This document shows positions 11,150 through 22,690 of a stretch of DNA of 64,000 bases, piece by piece. Location: NCBI GenBank assembly GCA_965153355.1, contig OZ231126.1:6572001-6636000 (forward strand), read 5' to 3'. Below the pieces are notes generated by a model, which was given only the letters and a program-made list of their open reading frames with translations, ran no database searches and was not told the origin of the DNA. The position numbers and the translations under genes were made by a program. How positions within the stretch are numbered: the stretch's first letter is position 1; the number at the start of each line of letters is the position of its first letter. This stretch comes from Flaccisagitta enflata (lineage: Eukaryota > Chaetognatha > Sagittoidea > Aphragmophora).

Positions 11150-11756
11150 ACCTTGGGGACAAAAAAAATGGCGGATTTTTGATACCTTTCTTTTGAACCA
11201 TAACGCAATATAATGTAAGAAAAATGGATTAAAATTGGTGATGCCTGTAAAGCCCTTCGAAAGATCTTTCATTTGAGTCGTGTCTGGTATCTGTAGCTTT
11301 ATTCGTTTAGAAATGGCATAGGTTTGAAGACAAATATCACCGATTGGAAAAAGGGCAAATATTGTCTTTTTTTTCGATTAGCAATTTTTGTCTGAACGTT
11401 TTTCTTAATAATGCAATTCAGAATTGTCACAGCTACTTGATATCCATGAGCAAATCAAAGAGCTTCGAATTTTCTTTAAAATGGCGCCAAGAACGAATTT
11501 CTTACTCAATGCGTTTAGTTTCTATGTTTCAACAAACAAAAACATGCAAATCCTATAGTGAATTCTCAAATTCCAGACAACCTGTTTTCACCCCAATGCC
11601 ATTTCTAAACGAAAAAAGCTAGGACAACCAGCAACGTTTCATTTCAAAGATCTTTCGCAGAGCTTCAAAATGGTCACCGATTTTTTATAGTTTTTCTCAA
11701 TTTAAGGTAGATAGAATTAGTTTTCCAAAATCCGCCATTTTTTATGTCCCTAAGGT
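11150..11756. mobile_element. TA-flanked TIR element H (607 bp)
   Basis: Left end ACCTTGGGGACAAAAAAAAT continuing GGCGGATTTTTG. Right end is its inverted match, AAAATCCGCCATTTTTTATG then TCCCTAAGGT. TIR about 33 bp with few mismatches. TA lies directly outside each end (11148-11149 and 11757-11758), the target duplication of Tc1/mariner-group elements. The interior is AT-rich with CTTCGAAAGATCTTTC and TCAAAGATCTTTCGC near each side. No transposase frame, hence a MITE. Confidence 0.8.
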
Positions 11757-11824
11757 TACCGTAAAAGTTTTGTGAAAGTTAGCTCAGTGGCGCCCTGCGT
11801 TTGTTACATCAGCGCTATTAGTTA

Positions 11825-12800
11825 AGCTCCGACACATCTTTCCTCCCTTTCTTTGCTAAGCAATGACCCTTCTGTTAACCCTGCTCCCTTATCTCCTCCT
11901 GCCCCTTCACTTTCTTTGCTAAGCAACGGCGCCTCTGCTACCCCTGCCCCCCTTACACCTCATCCCCCCTTTTGGGCAGCGGCCCCAAAGGGATCGATGA
12001 CCTATGCTTTCACACATATGGGATATTTTCTCCTCCTTCTATGTCCGTCCGTCCGTCCCCCAGTCTCGTGGACCAAATCCCAGTGCCAAGACCCAAATCC
12101 CAGTCTCGTGGCCCAAATCCTATCCAAAAGGCCCAAATCCTAGCCTCAAGGCCCAAATTCTAGCCTGGAGACCCAAAACTCAGCCTTGGGGCCCAGATCT
12201 CATCCTTTAGGCTCAAATCCCAGCCGTGAGGCTCAAATCTAAGCCTCGAGGCTCATATCCCAGCCTCAAGGATGAGATTTGGGTCTCAAGGCTGGGATTT
12301 GGGGAACTAGGATTTGGGCATAAGGCTAGGATTTGGTCCAGTGCTGATTTGGGCGCTGAGATCTGGGCACTCGGGCTGAGCTTAGCTTGAGGGGGCGGCG
12401 GGTGGAGGGAGGGGAAAATCCCCGTGTGAAAGCATGGTCATCAACCCTGGGGCCGCTGCCCAGCTTCCCCTTCAACTTCAAGCACAACCTACTAGGGCAG
12501 GGCACGGGTACCGCTTATCATCTAGCGCTTTTGCGACTGCTCCTTTTGCCAAGCATCGGCGTTTTTGCTGCCCCTGCCCCCTCTTCACCTCCTGCCCTCC
12601 TTTCTTTGCTAAGCAACGGCGCTTCTCCTGCCCCTGCCCCCTCTCCACCTCCTACCCGCCCTTCCCTTTCTTTGCAAAGCGAGGGCGCTTCTGCTGCCCC
12701 TGCCCCCTCATCACCTCCTGCCCCCTTGCTCCTTCCCCTTCCCCCTCTCCTCCTGCCCTTCCCCCTCACTTCCCTTCGCTAAGCGACGGCGCTTCTCTCG
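11825..12800. repeat. GC-rich minisatellite split by foldback E1
   Basis: Units of about 57-62 bp containing TTTCTTTGCTAAGCAACGGC, GCTTCTGCTGCCCCTGCCCC and CACCTCCTGCCC occur at 11839-11965 and again at 12530-12795. The E1 element sits between them. The Pro/Ala/Leu-rich open frames here are repeat translation. Confidence 0.75.
11974..12525 (-). mobile_element. Foldback element family E, copy E1
   Basis: Inverted arms: GGGCAGCGGCCCCAAAGGG at left and CCTGGGGCCGCTGCCC at right. The pairing extends inward (ATGACC..GCTTTCACAC against GTGTGAAAGCATGGTCAT). A TCCGTCCGTCC tract lies inside the left arm. The core is a roughly 20-bp CCCAAATCCYAGCCTCRAGG array. The one-sided tail has GGGCAGGGCACGGGTACCGC and ends CTAG. 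CTTTTG occurs at both outer boundaries, a possible target duplication. Confidence 0.75.
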
Positions 12801-12865
12801 ACTGTCGGAAGGAAAATTCTTCTGAATCCTGGTTGGATAAAAAACCAGATGGAGAACACACAACT

Positions 12866-13094
<229 letters not shown>

Positions 13095-13099
13095 CCCTG

Positions 13100-14128
13100 C
13101 TTCCTCTTCTTCTTCTTCTTCTTCTTCTTCTTCTTCTTCTTCTTCTTCTTCTTCTTCTTCTTCTTCTTCTTCTTCTTCTTTTTCTTCTTTTTCTTCTTCT
13201 TCTTCTTCTTCTTCTTTTTCTTCTCTTTCCTCTTCTCCTTCATCGCATTATTCCTATTTTCTTCTTCTTTTTCTTTATCTTCTTCTTCTTCGTCTTCTAC
13301 CTCTTCTTCCTCTTCTTCTTCCCTTCTTCTTCTTCATCCCCTTCTTCTTCTTCTTTTTCTTCTTCTTCTTCTTCTTCTTCTTCTTCTTCTTCTTCTTCTT
13401 CTTCTTCTTCTTCTTCTCTGATTCTTGGTCGTCTTCTTTTCTTCTTCTTCTTCTTCTTCTTCTTCTTCTTCTTCTTCTTCTTCTTCTTCTTCTTCTTCTT
13501 CTTCTTCTCCTTCTTATTTTTCTTCTTATCCTTCTTCTTCTCTCTCTCTTCTTCTTCTTCTTTTCTTTCTTCTTCTTCTTCTTCTTCTTCTTCTTCTTTT
13601 TCTTCTTCTTCTTCTTCTTCTTTTTCTTTTTCTTTTTCTTTTTCTTCTTCTTCTTCTTCTTCTTCTTCTTCTTCTTCTTTTCTTCTTATTTTCTTCTTTC
13701 TTCTTCTTCTTCTTCTTCTTCTTCTTCTTCTTCTTCTTCTTCTTCTTCTTCTTCTTCTTCTTTTTCTTCTTCTTCTTCTTCTTTATTTCTTCTTCTTCTT
13801 CTTTTTCTTCTTCTTCTTCTTCTTCTTTCTTCTTCTTCTTCTTCTTCTTCTTCTTTTCTTTTCTTCTTCTTTTTCTTCTTCTTTTTCTTCTTCTTCTTCT
13901 TTTTCTTCTTCTTCTTCTTCTTCTTCTTCTTCTTCTTCTTCTTCTTCTTCTTCTTCTTCTTCTTTCCCTTCTTCTTCTTCTCATCTTCTTCTTCTTCTTC
14001 TTCTTCTTCTTTTTCTTCTTCTTCTTCTTCTTCTTCTTCTTCTTCTTCTTCTTCTTCTTCTTCTTCTTCTTCTTCTTCTACTTCTTCTTCTTCTTCTTCT
14101 TCTTCTGTCTCTTCTTCTTCCGTCTGCA
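13100..14128. repeat. (TTC)n array, about 1 kb
   Basis: Imperfect TTC array with CTT-phase slips, TTTTTC interruptions and short non-repeat islands (for example near 13240 and 13420). The 569 and 351 residue frames running across it are poly-Phe/Ser/Leu artefacts. Confidence 0.95.
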
Positions 14129-14236
14129 TCCATTTGCCCATGACGCTGGCGAGGCTCAAGACGAAATGTCGCGCACAATTTTTTGCACCAAGAAAAATGA
14201 AAAAGTCGTCAACCATCTGTGTACCCAACGTCGATG

Positions 14237-14312
<76 letters not shown>

Positions 14313-14318
14313 GATGTT
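14237..14318. repeat. (GTT)n array
   Basis: Third block of the compound array, separated from the TTC block by about 110 bp of unique sequence. Confidence 0.95.
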
Positions 14319-14324
14319 GCTGTT

Positions 14325-14465
14325 GTGGCGGTGGTGGTTTTGGTGGTGGTGGTGGTGGTGGTGGTGGTGGTGGTGGTGGTGGTGGTGGTGGTGGTGGTGG
14401 TGGGGGTGGAAGTGGTGGTGGTGGTGGTGGTGGTGGTGGTGGTGGTGGTGGTGGTGGTGGTGGTG
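14325..14465. repeat. (GGT)n array
   Basis: Fourth block. GGT units with one GGGTGGAAGT interruption near 14402. Transition from GTT to GGT passes through GTTGTGGCGGTGG. Confidence 0.95.
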
Positions 14466-14466
14466 C

Positions 14467-14935
14467 ACACTGGACCATGACCCAGAAAGTTTCAATGTGT
14501 TTTAAAATGTTTTGTTACGTCGAAAAAAACAACTCTCCAGTTTTCTTCAAACGTCAGCTAACGTCAGCTAGATACCAGGATAGTGACTAGCTCAAGACAT
14601 CAAGAAATATGGCGGTCATGTCCCTAGGTGTGGACGATGTGTGCGCAATTCTGACGTTAACGGGAATACAGAAAAATACATGTTACTGCAATATGCAAAT
14701 TAAGCGACTTTCACAGAAGAAAAACCGGCGAAGGGAAACCTAAAGCATCTTTTCTTGACTCGAGTCAATCGAGGCTTGTGTTTGTTGTCTCGTAACCTTG
14801 GTAACGCTACTGAGAACATTGTTTTAGTGCTGGTTTGTGTATCATGTGTGGTGGGACTATGACAGTGTTCCTTATGCGATGATACAACTAAGCTTGCCAT
14901 AGAAGTTTTTGTCGGTGTTGGTGCAGGGAAGCATT
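14467..14935. other. Stretch without a supported gene
   Basis: Ordinary composition, no TIR, tandem repeat or domain-bearing frame recognised. Confidence 0.4.
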
Positions 14936-15129
14936 ACAACAACAACAACAACAACAACCACCAATAGCAAACACAACAACAACAACAGCTACCGATCACC
15001 ACATCAATCGATATTAACAACAACAACAACTGACAACAACAACCGACAACAACAACCGACAACAACAACCGACAACAACAACCGACAACAATAACAGACA
15101 ACAACAACAAACAACAACAACAACAACAA

Positions 15130-15211
<82 letters not shown>
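14936..15211. repeat. (CAA)n array with ACCGACAACAACA units
   Basis: CAA run with a sub-array of five CGACAACAACAAC units (15025-15095), then pure CAA to 15211. Confidence 0.95.
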
Positions 15212-15212
<1 letters not shown>

Positions 15213-15383
15213 TTCTCAAAGGCTTTCCCACCCGCCAATCACATAAGTCTTATGCTAATTTTCAATTGTAATATCATTGTAGTCACGCACTCCCAAATTA
15301 GGGTCAAGAAAACACCAGAAACCTCTGACTATTCAGATATGGCAGTATATATTTGTTCATTTGGTCGACATATATGTTGGATG

Positions 15384-15385
<2 letters not shown>

Positions 15386-15466
<81 letters not shown>
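15386..15466. repeat. (GA)n(CAGA)n compound microsatellite
   Basis: About 48 bp GA followed by eight CAGA units. Confidence 0.95.
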
Positions 15467-15784
15467 GACAGTGACTTACAAAAGTCAATGGAACAAACTT
15501 TTCAAATCCATTTGCTTATTGTTAACAATGTCAAAAGTTTCAAGAAATGAAACCGAGTCAAGAAAATTTGTTGGTATTTACTTAAAAAAAAACTAAGCTG
15601 TCTGATTCGAGCAGGAGACGACTTAAGAAAGCCATTGGTGATTGAACTAGTAATGATTGACTTGGTGGAATTAATTGTAAAAGAATTAGAATATGATCAG
15701 GGAAGCAAACACAAAACACAAATCAAATGTGGAGGTGGGTGGGACGTTGACCGGCAATCAGCCGAAGAAAGAGAATGATACCTC

Positions 15785-15973
15785 TATGTAAGTTGGTTGA
15801 GGGGTTGGTTGGTCCCCGTTCTGCGTCGAGGGTGGTTTTTAGCCACGGTGATGGTGGTTTAGGTTGGTTGAGGGGTTGGTTGGTCCCCGTTCTGCGTCGA
15901 GGGTGGTTTTTAGCCACGGTGTGGTGGTGGTGGTGGTGGTGGTGGTGGTGGTGGTGGTGGTGGTGGTGTATGG
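15785..15973. repeat. Tandem duplication of about 70 bp plus (GGT)n
   Basis: Two copies of GTTGGTTGAGGGGTTGGTTG, GTCCCCGTTCTGCGTCGAGG and GTGGTTTTTAGCCACGGTG. The second copy runs into about 50 bp of GGT (15921-15968). Confidence 0.9.
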
Positions 15974-16004
15974 TGGTGGATGTTAATTCTCCCCTGTCGT
16001 AGGA

Positions 16005-16390
16005 ACAGGCGGGGGCAGGACCTGGCTTAGGGTGGAAGAAGGGAGAAGGCAGTGATGGAGGCAGTGACGGTGAAAAGTGAAAGCAAGGGCGGGCAGGGGC
16101 AGGGGCAGGCAGGGGTGGAGGACGGTACTGAGGCCGAGGCGGAGGTAGGGGTGGTGAAGAGTGAAAGCAGGGGGTGGAGGTAGAGGGCGAAGGCAGGGGC
16201 GGAGATAGAGGGCGCAGGCAGGGGTGGAGGACGGTACTGAGGCCCAGGCGGAGGTAGGGGTGGTGATAAGTGAAAGCAGGGGTGGAGGTAGAGGGCGAAG
16301 GCAGGGGCGGAGATAGAGGGCGGAGGTAAAGGACGCAGGCAGGGGTGGAGGATGGGACTGAGGCAGGATAGAAGGCAGGGTACGAGGACC
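16005..16390. repeat. G-rich minisatellite
   Basis: Repeats of GCAGGGGCGGAGGTAGAGGG and related phrases. A higher-order duplication of about 120 bp begins at GGACGGTACTGAGGC (16110 and 16228). The minus-strand Pro/Leu-rich 165-residue frame is repeat translation. Confidence 0.85.
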
Positions 16391-16667
16391 GGGTGGTAAC
16401 AAGGATGAAAATGCGGCGGAATATAGATTATAATTGTCTCGTGAGATTGTGCTCATTTTCATCGAGAAGTTGCTTAGCAAGTTTTTTTTGCCTTGTCTCT
16501 CTCTTCCTGATATCCTAACCGGCTCTTTCTCTTATTTATCCTCTTTCCTCTCAAGGCCACATAAAAAAAGTACTGACTTCATTAAAATCCCTTCCATGAG
16601 CTTAACTTTTAACTTACATTAAGTACTTTGCGTTGATAAGAGGCTACAGTTGATCGCTTTTACACTA

Positions 16668-17046
16668 AAAACAAGGCCAAGTAGGCCAACGATGCGCCCT
16701 CTTTGAATGAATGTTGTTTTATGAATGAATGTTGTTTATAATATAATATAAAAGTAAAGCTACCAAAGGAAGCAACCTTTTTACGAGTTGCTCATCAAGA
16801 TGGTAGCTGTTCCGACAGAACAATTACAATTATGTGGCAAAGAAAAATAACCAGTCAGTAGTTCTTCAAAAACAAAAACGTGGATGGATGAATGATTTTA
16901 TGAGTGAATTATTCAATGTATGCTACTTTTATTGAGTTGGTACGAATTTTCTGTTTAAATGATGCAAGATTCTGATGCTTTTTATATATGCGTTACCCGA
17001 CCGACGGACACAGCCTATTATAGAGATGCGAGAACGCACCCAAAAA
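16668..17046 (+). mobile_element. Family F hairpin element, copy F3
   Basis: The 5' end is AACAAGGCCAAGTAGGCCAA then CGATGCGCCC. The 3' side has CCGACCGACGGACACAGCCT, ATTATAGAGATGCGAGAACG and CACCCAAAAA. The middle (about 250 bp) is AT-rich and not tandemly repeated. The terminal CTAA has decayed to CCAA. Confidence 0.65.
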
Positions 17047-17142
17047 TTATCATGGCGCTAAGTTCTTTAAGAAGTCAAGAAACTAAATCTTTATGCGTCT
17101 CATATGGATTATATTCATGATGGTAAATTCTGGTTGTATCTA

Positions 17143-18106
17143 ACTATGGCAAAAAAAAACCGAACAACTTTTGAGAGTGCAAAAAAGTATGAAGATGTTG
17201 ACCAATTTGCATAAAATTTACAGTGAATGATAACCATGATATGGACTATGTCTGGTTAAAATTTCATCAAAATCCGTTGAGAACTTTAGCCGTTATCACG
17301 TTTTTACTGAAGTCACTTCTTTTTTGGACTGCCAGAGATGATGTTTACCCTAAATCAAAATAATACCATTTTTAGTAAAATTGGCATTGTGCAAAAAGTT
17401 TTGGGAGTTTTGTCATGATTTTTGAACTGTAGTCTGATGGTAATATTTACTAATACTAGGCAAAATTTGCATCTACTCAGATAAAGTCTAGTTCGGTAGA
17501 TATTGGTTGATTGTAAGCTTGCTCAGGATAAGAAATATTCTGCTACCTGTTAGAATATTTTTGCAATTTGGGGGACTAAAAATGCTTCAATATTCACAAA
17601 AATTTTACTGGAGATGAATCATATGTACAAAAGTTCCCAGTTAAAAAATCAAGATAATTGGTAAAAAACTCTGGCCTTAGCATCGATTTATATTTCAGAT
17701 TTCATCTTCATTTACTTCATTCTAAAAACCAAAAAAAAGTTTTAGAAAACTTGCTGTTTCTGCTAAAGTAATCAGAGTTTTGTAATGAAATTATTATCAC
17801 AGCCTGCTAACAATGTGGTCTACTTCCACTTCAAATTTCATCAAAATCAGACTAGATTTAGTATGTTTTTTTAAGTTTGTTTATTCATTCTTAGTAAATT
17901 CTTATGTGTGTACATTGAATTTCTTATCCTCTGACAAGCACTTTTAAAAAATCTATAATTCTCAAACTATTTAGAGCAGGTCATTTTTTCAGTGATGCTT
18001 AATGATACTAAAAAGTAACTTCAGTAAAAATTTCAGCACACTGAGTGAATTTTCAAAGGATTTATGAGCAAAAGAAGTAACTGTTCGGTTTTTTTTTTGC
18101 CATAGT
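17143..18106. mobile_element. TA-flanked TIR element I (964 bp)
   Basis: Left end ACTATGGCAAAAAAAAACCG continuing AACA. Right end TGTTCGGTTTTTTTTTTGCC then ATAGT. TIR about 25-28 bp, with TA on both outer sides (17141-17142, 18107-18108). The interior is AT-rich with repeated AATTTCATCAAAATC phrases and no coding frame. Same class as H but a different TIR. Confidence 0.8.
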
Positions 18107-18422
18107 TATACAGCTGCCTTTGTAGATTTCCTGGCCTTAATTGAGTTTTCAAAAAAGAAAAAAAAAGACGAACAAAAAAGAAAGTCACCCTTCCCCCCCC
18201 CCCAAAAAAAAAAGAATCAGTGGCTTTTGATATTATCTATGGCAGCTTAAATTTGATTCTATAGTTCCGCCTCGATATCTTTTTGTCAAAGTCAGTCTCC
18301 ATCTGTCTATCTGTCTCTGTCTCTCTGTTTTTCTGTTTATGTTTCCCTCAATGGTGCTCTCCTTATCCACATCTTGTTGTTCTCTCTGTTTATCTTCACT
18401 ATGTCTCTATATCTATTTCTAT

Positions 18423-18427
<5 letters not shown>

Positions 18428-18479
<52 letters not shown>
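18428..18479. repeat. (TC)n microsatellite
   Basis: Pure TC run. 18280-18427 is pyrimidine-rich TCTGTCTC. Confidence 0.95.
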
Positions 18480-18481
<2 letters not shown>

Positions 18482-18579
18482 CTTGTGCTTGTCCACCTTC
18501 TTTTCCTGTCTGCTGAGTTCAGCATAAAATGTCCATTCGGTTCCCCTTAGAGAATCCCAATGAAGAATTACCCTCACCC

Positions 18580-19235
18580 ACTCCGTTCTTCTTTTTCTTC
18601 CGTCTTTTCTTAAGTAATTTCTTCCTTGTTATTCCCTCTTTCCTTTAATTCGCCATTTTTTTTGTCTTCCTTTTTTTCCTAAGTTCTCTTTTCTTTTTGT
18701 TCTTCCTTTTATCCATGAGTTTTCCTTTCTTTTTTGTCCTCCCTTTATTTTCTTAAGTTCTCTTTTTCCTTTTTTGTTTTTTTCTTCTTTCCTAAGATTC
18801 TTCTTCTTTTTTTTATTCTTCCTTCTTTCTTTTTTTCTTCCTTTTCTATCAATTTTGTGCCTCTTTTGCTTTGTTGGTAGTGTCCCACTTCATCTTCTTC
18901 TCCTTCTTCTTCATCTTTCTCTTCTTCTTCTTCTTCTTCTTCTTCTTCTTCTTCTTCTTCTTCTTCTTCTTCTTCTTCTTCTTCTTCTTCTTCTTCTTCT
19001 TTCTTCTTCTTCTTCTTCTTCTTCTTCTTCTTCTTCTTCTTCTTCTTCTTCTTCTTCTTCTTCTTCTTCTTCTTCTTTTCCTTCTTCTCTTTCTCCTCGC
19101 CTTTTACTTAATCTCTATATTCACGCCGTCTAATTTTTCCTTACTTTCCCTCCCATTTTGCCGGTGGTCCAAACCGTTCTGTTTCCTCCTCCATCTCCTC
19201 CTTCTCCTCCTTCTCCTCCTCCTCTTCCCCTGGAT
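18580..19235. repeat. Pyrimidine-rich tract with a (TTC)n array
   Basis: Degenerate TTCTTTTTTGTCTTCCTTT phrases to about 18880, then (TTC)n at 18893-19080, then CTCCTTCTCCTCC units to 19235. C/T are on the plus strand throughout. Confidence 0.9.
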
Positions 19236-19354
19236 CGTTTTGTTCCAGCCTACCTCATTCTCATCCAATCTTCGCTTCATTAATTACGTCGCCCCGTTTT
19301 TCTCTCTCCACTTTCTGTCTGCTGCCTGTCACTCGTGGAACTCGCGTAAACTTT

Positions 19355-19745
19355 GTTGCATTGAAGTAACTCACAAAGGTTAGGTCACATTCACGTTAAT
19401 CATATTGGCACAGATGCAGATATGATACTTTGTGTTCAATTGGTTGAATTGTAGTCACTCAGTGAGGCTTGGTCACATTCACATTAATAAAATGGGCACA
19501 GACGCAGTCATGCAACTTTGTTTGATTGGTTGTATCAAAGCTACTAAGAGGGCTTGGCATTAATGGCATCGATTCGGATAGAGTCAAGAAACTCTGTGTC
19601 TAATTGTTTGAGCTAGAAGTCACTCAGAAAGAGGCTTGGACGCACTCACGTCGATTGTATTGGCACAAATGCAGTTACGTAACTTCATGTTATATTGGTT
19701 GCATTGAAGTCACTCAAAAAAGACTGGTTGACAGCCTGACAGGCA
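19355..19745. repeat. Degenerate 75-95 bp tandem repeat
   Basis: Five copies with TTGAAGTCACTCA, GGCTTGGTCACATTCAC, GGCACAGATGCAG and ACTTTGTGT in the same order. Strongly diverged from one another, so an old array. Confidence 0.75.
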
Positions 19746-20454
19746 GACGGGTTGTAGCAGACGGGATGTATCTTCAACGCACATATTCAGATCCCCATGA
19801 AAAGCTGACACATAGACAAACCCTCATGATGAAGGTGAACAAGTAGTCAATCAAACATATACAGACACATGGACAAACGTGTCACATTAGCTTTGGTAGT
19901 CTCCTCCGATTTCACGTTACAATTTTGGCTATTAGCCATTAAGAAATGCAGACAAGTTGAACTCTCTGTGGAAATGAATGGAAAGCGAAGGCATGGATGG
20001 AAGAGGGCGGATTGGTAGGGGATCAGGAGAAGATAGGATAATGGAGATGGGGAGAGGATGAACTATGTAATGGGACAAGAGGGAATCTAAGACTTGGCTC
20101 GTGTGTTAGAAGTGAGGAGGACGTTTATATTTCGTCTCTCGAATTCTAAATGCATATTCTAAATGCATTTTCTGAATGGATTTTTTCCATCTTAAAAATT
20201 GGTCCTTTGGCCATCATAATGTGCACTGTGTGGCTCCTCTGTTGCCCATTTGTCTTGGCATGATATTTTCATACATCTTTTAGTATGTAGGATCCCCAGT
20301 TTAAAGCATAAAGATACGCGTGTTTCTATTGTGTCGATAACGTAACCACAACTTTATTGTATGCTGCATCATCCATTTATGACCATTATCCTCGCAGGTT
20401 TATGGTTGTTGTCATCCTGTCATCGATTGCTCGAGGCTGGGTTTGGTATTTTTT
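19746..20454. other. Stretch without a supported gene
   Basis: A short CTGACAGGCAGACGG and CAGACACATGGACAAACG patch is all I see. A local duplication TTCTAAATGCATATTCTAAA occurs near 20145-20170. No domain-bearing frame. Confidence 0.4.
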
Positions 20455-21793
20455 TTCATGATGGTCTATGACCTTTTGATGAATCCTCATGTCCTCATGT
20501 CCTTGCTCATAAGCCTTTTCCATTTGCTATTTGGTATTCTCTTACATGATAGGGTATGTCCCTTTAATTGACCCACATGTCTATATTCGTGTATTGTCCA
20601 CTCCTTTGTGAGCTTTGTTCTTGTGCTACTCGACAAGATGGATGGACGGACGAAAGAAAGTCCCCCTGTGTTCTACAGTACTTTGTTCCCTTCGGGGCCG
20701 CTGCCCTGCCTCCTCTCACTCCAATTAACAATTATACAAAGCAAGGCGACAGGTATTGCTGACCACATGTTGCCCTTCCATGATAGAGTATGTCCTCATG
20801 TCCATGTACGCCTGTTGTCCACCCATTCGTTTTTCTTGCGCCACTTGAAATTCTCTTCCAAGCTAGAGTATGTCCTTATGACTAACCCTAATGTCCACGT
20901 TCGCTTATTGTCCACCCATTCCTTGTCCATGTCCTATTTAGTATTCTCTTCCATAATAGAGTATGTCCTTATGATTAACCCTCATGTCCATGCTCGCTTA
21001 TTGTCCACCCATTCGTTGTCCATGTCCTATTTAGTATTCTCTTCCAAGCTAGAGTATGTCCTTATGACTAACCCTAATGTCCACGTTCGCTTACTGTCCA
21101 CCCATTCGTTTTTCTTGCGCCATTTGGAATTCTCTTCCAAGCTAGAGTATGTCCTTATGATTAACCCTCATGTCCATGCTCGCTTATTGTCCACCCATTT
21201 GTTGTCCATGTCCTATTTAGTATTCTCTTCCATAATAGAGTATGTCCTTATGATTAACCCTCATGTCCATGCTCGCTTATTGTCCACCCATTTCTTGTCC
21301 ATGTCCTATTTAGCATTCTCTTCCAAGCTAGAGTATGTCCTTATGATTAACCCTCATGTCCATGCTCGCTTATTGTCCACCCATTCATTGTCCATGTCCT
21401 ATTTAGTATTCTCTTCCATAATAGAGTATGTCCTTATGACTAACCCGAATGTCCATGCTCGCTTATTGGCCTCCCATTCGTTGTCCATGTCCTATTAAGT
21501 ATTCTCTTCCATAATAAGAGTATGTCCCTATGATTGACCCTCATGTCCATGCTCGCTTATTGTCCACCCATTCGTTGTCCATGTCCTCTTTAGTATTCTC
21601 TTCTATAATAGAGTATGTCCTTATGATTAACCCTCATGTCCATGCTCGCTTATTGTCCACCCATTCCTTGTCCATGTCCTATTTAGTATTCTCTTTCATG
21701 ATAGAGTATGTCCTTATGATTAACCCTCATGTCCATGCTCGCTTATTGTCCACCCATTTGTTTTCCTTGCGCTATTTGGTATTCTTGCGTCGC
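20455..21793. repeat. 93-bp minisatellite that keeps a reading frame open
   Basis: Period 93 bp (31 codons) from about 20775 on, with diverged leading copies from 20455. Unit phrases are GAGTATGTCCTTATGATTAA, CCCTCATGTCCATGCTCGCT, TATTGTCCACCCATTCGTTG and TCCATGTCCTATTTAGTATT. Because the period is divisible by three, frames of 296 and 88 residues run through it with a repeated LSTHSLSMSYLVFSS peptide. There is no start context, splice evidence or known domain, so I treat it as non-coding. Confidence 0.85.
20632..20770 (-). mobile_element. Foldback E fragment (right arm and tail only)
   Basis: GGATGGACGGACGAAAGAAA, TCCCCCTGTGTTCTACAG, TTCGGGGCCGCTGCCCTGCC and a tail with CAAAGCAAGGCGACAGG then ATTGCTGACCACATG. 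It matches the right side of E3 and interrupts the 93-bp array. Confidence 0.7.
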
Positions 21794-21876
21794 TAAGATG
21801 TAAAGATGGGTCAAGTAGAGATCCCAGAGGAGGGAACGGCCAAATAAAAACGGGACACGTAGAAATATGAGAACAC

Positions 21877-21960
21877 GCCCCCTCTTCTCCTCCTCCTCCT
21901 CCTCCTCATCTTCCTCCTTTTCCTCTTCATTATCCTCCTCCTCCCGTTTCCTCTTTCCCT
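21877..21960. repeat. (CTC)n-rich tract
   Basis: CTCCTCCTCCTCCTC with CTTCATTATCC interruptions. It gives poly-Ser and Glu-rich frames. Confidence 0.8.
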
Positions 21961-22096
21961 TCACCTCTTCCCGCGCCTGCCGGGGGAGTTCCAGGGTCAA
22001 CCAACGTTCTCATGTACTCGCCCTTCTTCCGTTTTCCTTCGTTTGTGTATCTGTCCACTTGCCAGTCTGTCGGTGTGACTGCCTGCCAGCCTGCCT

Positions 22097-22622
22097 TTTC
22101 CGGCAGCGGCCCCAAAGGGCTGTTGTCCTGTAGGACACAGGGGGGAATTTTGAGACATCTGTCTGTCTGTCCATCCGTCCTTCCGTCCGTCCCCCCCTTG
22201 GATATCGGAGCCTCTGGTCTGCAGTCTCAGGCCTGATTTTGGCCCTCAAATTAGCCCTTTAAGACCTCAATTTAGCTCTCAGGAGCTCAAATCAGCTTTC
22301 CTTACCTCATATCTGCCCTCAAGACCTCAAATCAGCCCTCCAGACCTCAAATCTGCCCTCCAGGCCTCAAATCAACTTTTCAGGCCTCAAATTTGTCCTC
22401 TAGGCCTCAAGCCTGCCCCCCAAGCCTCAAATCTGCTCTTTAGGACTAAATTCTGCCATCCCGACTTCAAATCCGCCTCAGGACGTCTCAAAATTCACCC
22501 CTGTGTCCTACAGGACATCGGCCCTTTGGGGCCGCTGCCCTGCTCTCACTCCACTACTTCACTTGATCACTCCAAGTAGGGCATTGGGTACCACTGACCA
22601 TGTGCGATCCTTGAATCACTAG
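22097..22622 (-). mobile_element. Foldback element family E, copy E2
   Basis: Left arm GGCAGCGGCCCCAAAGGGCT, GTCCTGTAGGACACAGG, GGGGAATTTTGAGAC. The right arm is its near-perfect inverse over about 60 bp, ending GGGGCCGCTGCCC. A TCTGTCTGTCCATCCGTCC tract lies inside the left arm. The core is about 12 units of ~20 bp of type CCTCAAATCTGCCCTCCAGA. The tail carries TGCCCTGCT...AGTAGGGCA and ends CACTAG. Confidence 0.85.
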
Positions 22623-22690
22623 TTGTTTGTCTCTCGGCGTGCCTGCCTGTCTCTTTGTTTGTCTGTCAGCAGCCTGATTGTCTGTTTTTT

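Noticed and set aside
20775-21793. CRISPR-like regular spacing
   Set aside because: The whole 93-bp unit is repeated with no unique spacers, in a eukaryotic repeat-rich context; it is a minisatellite.
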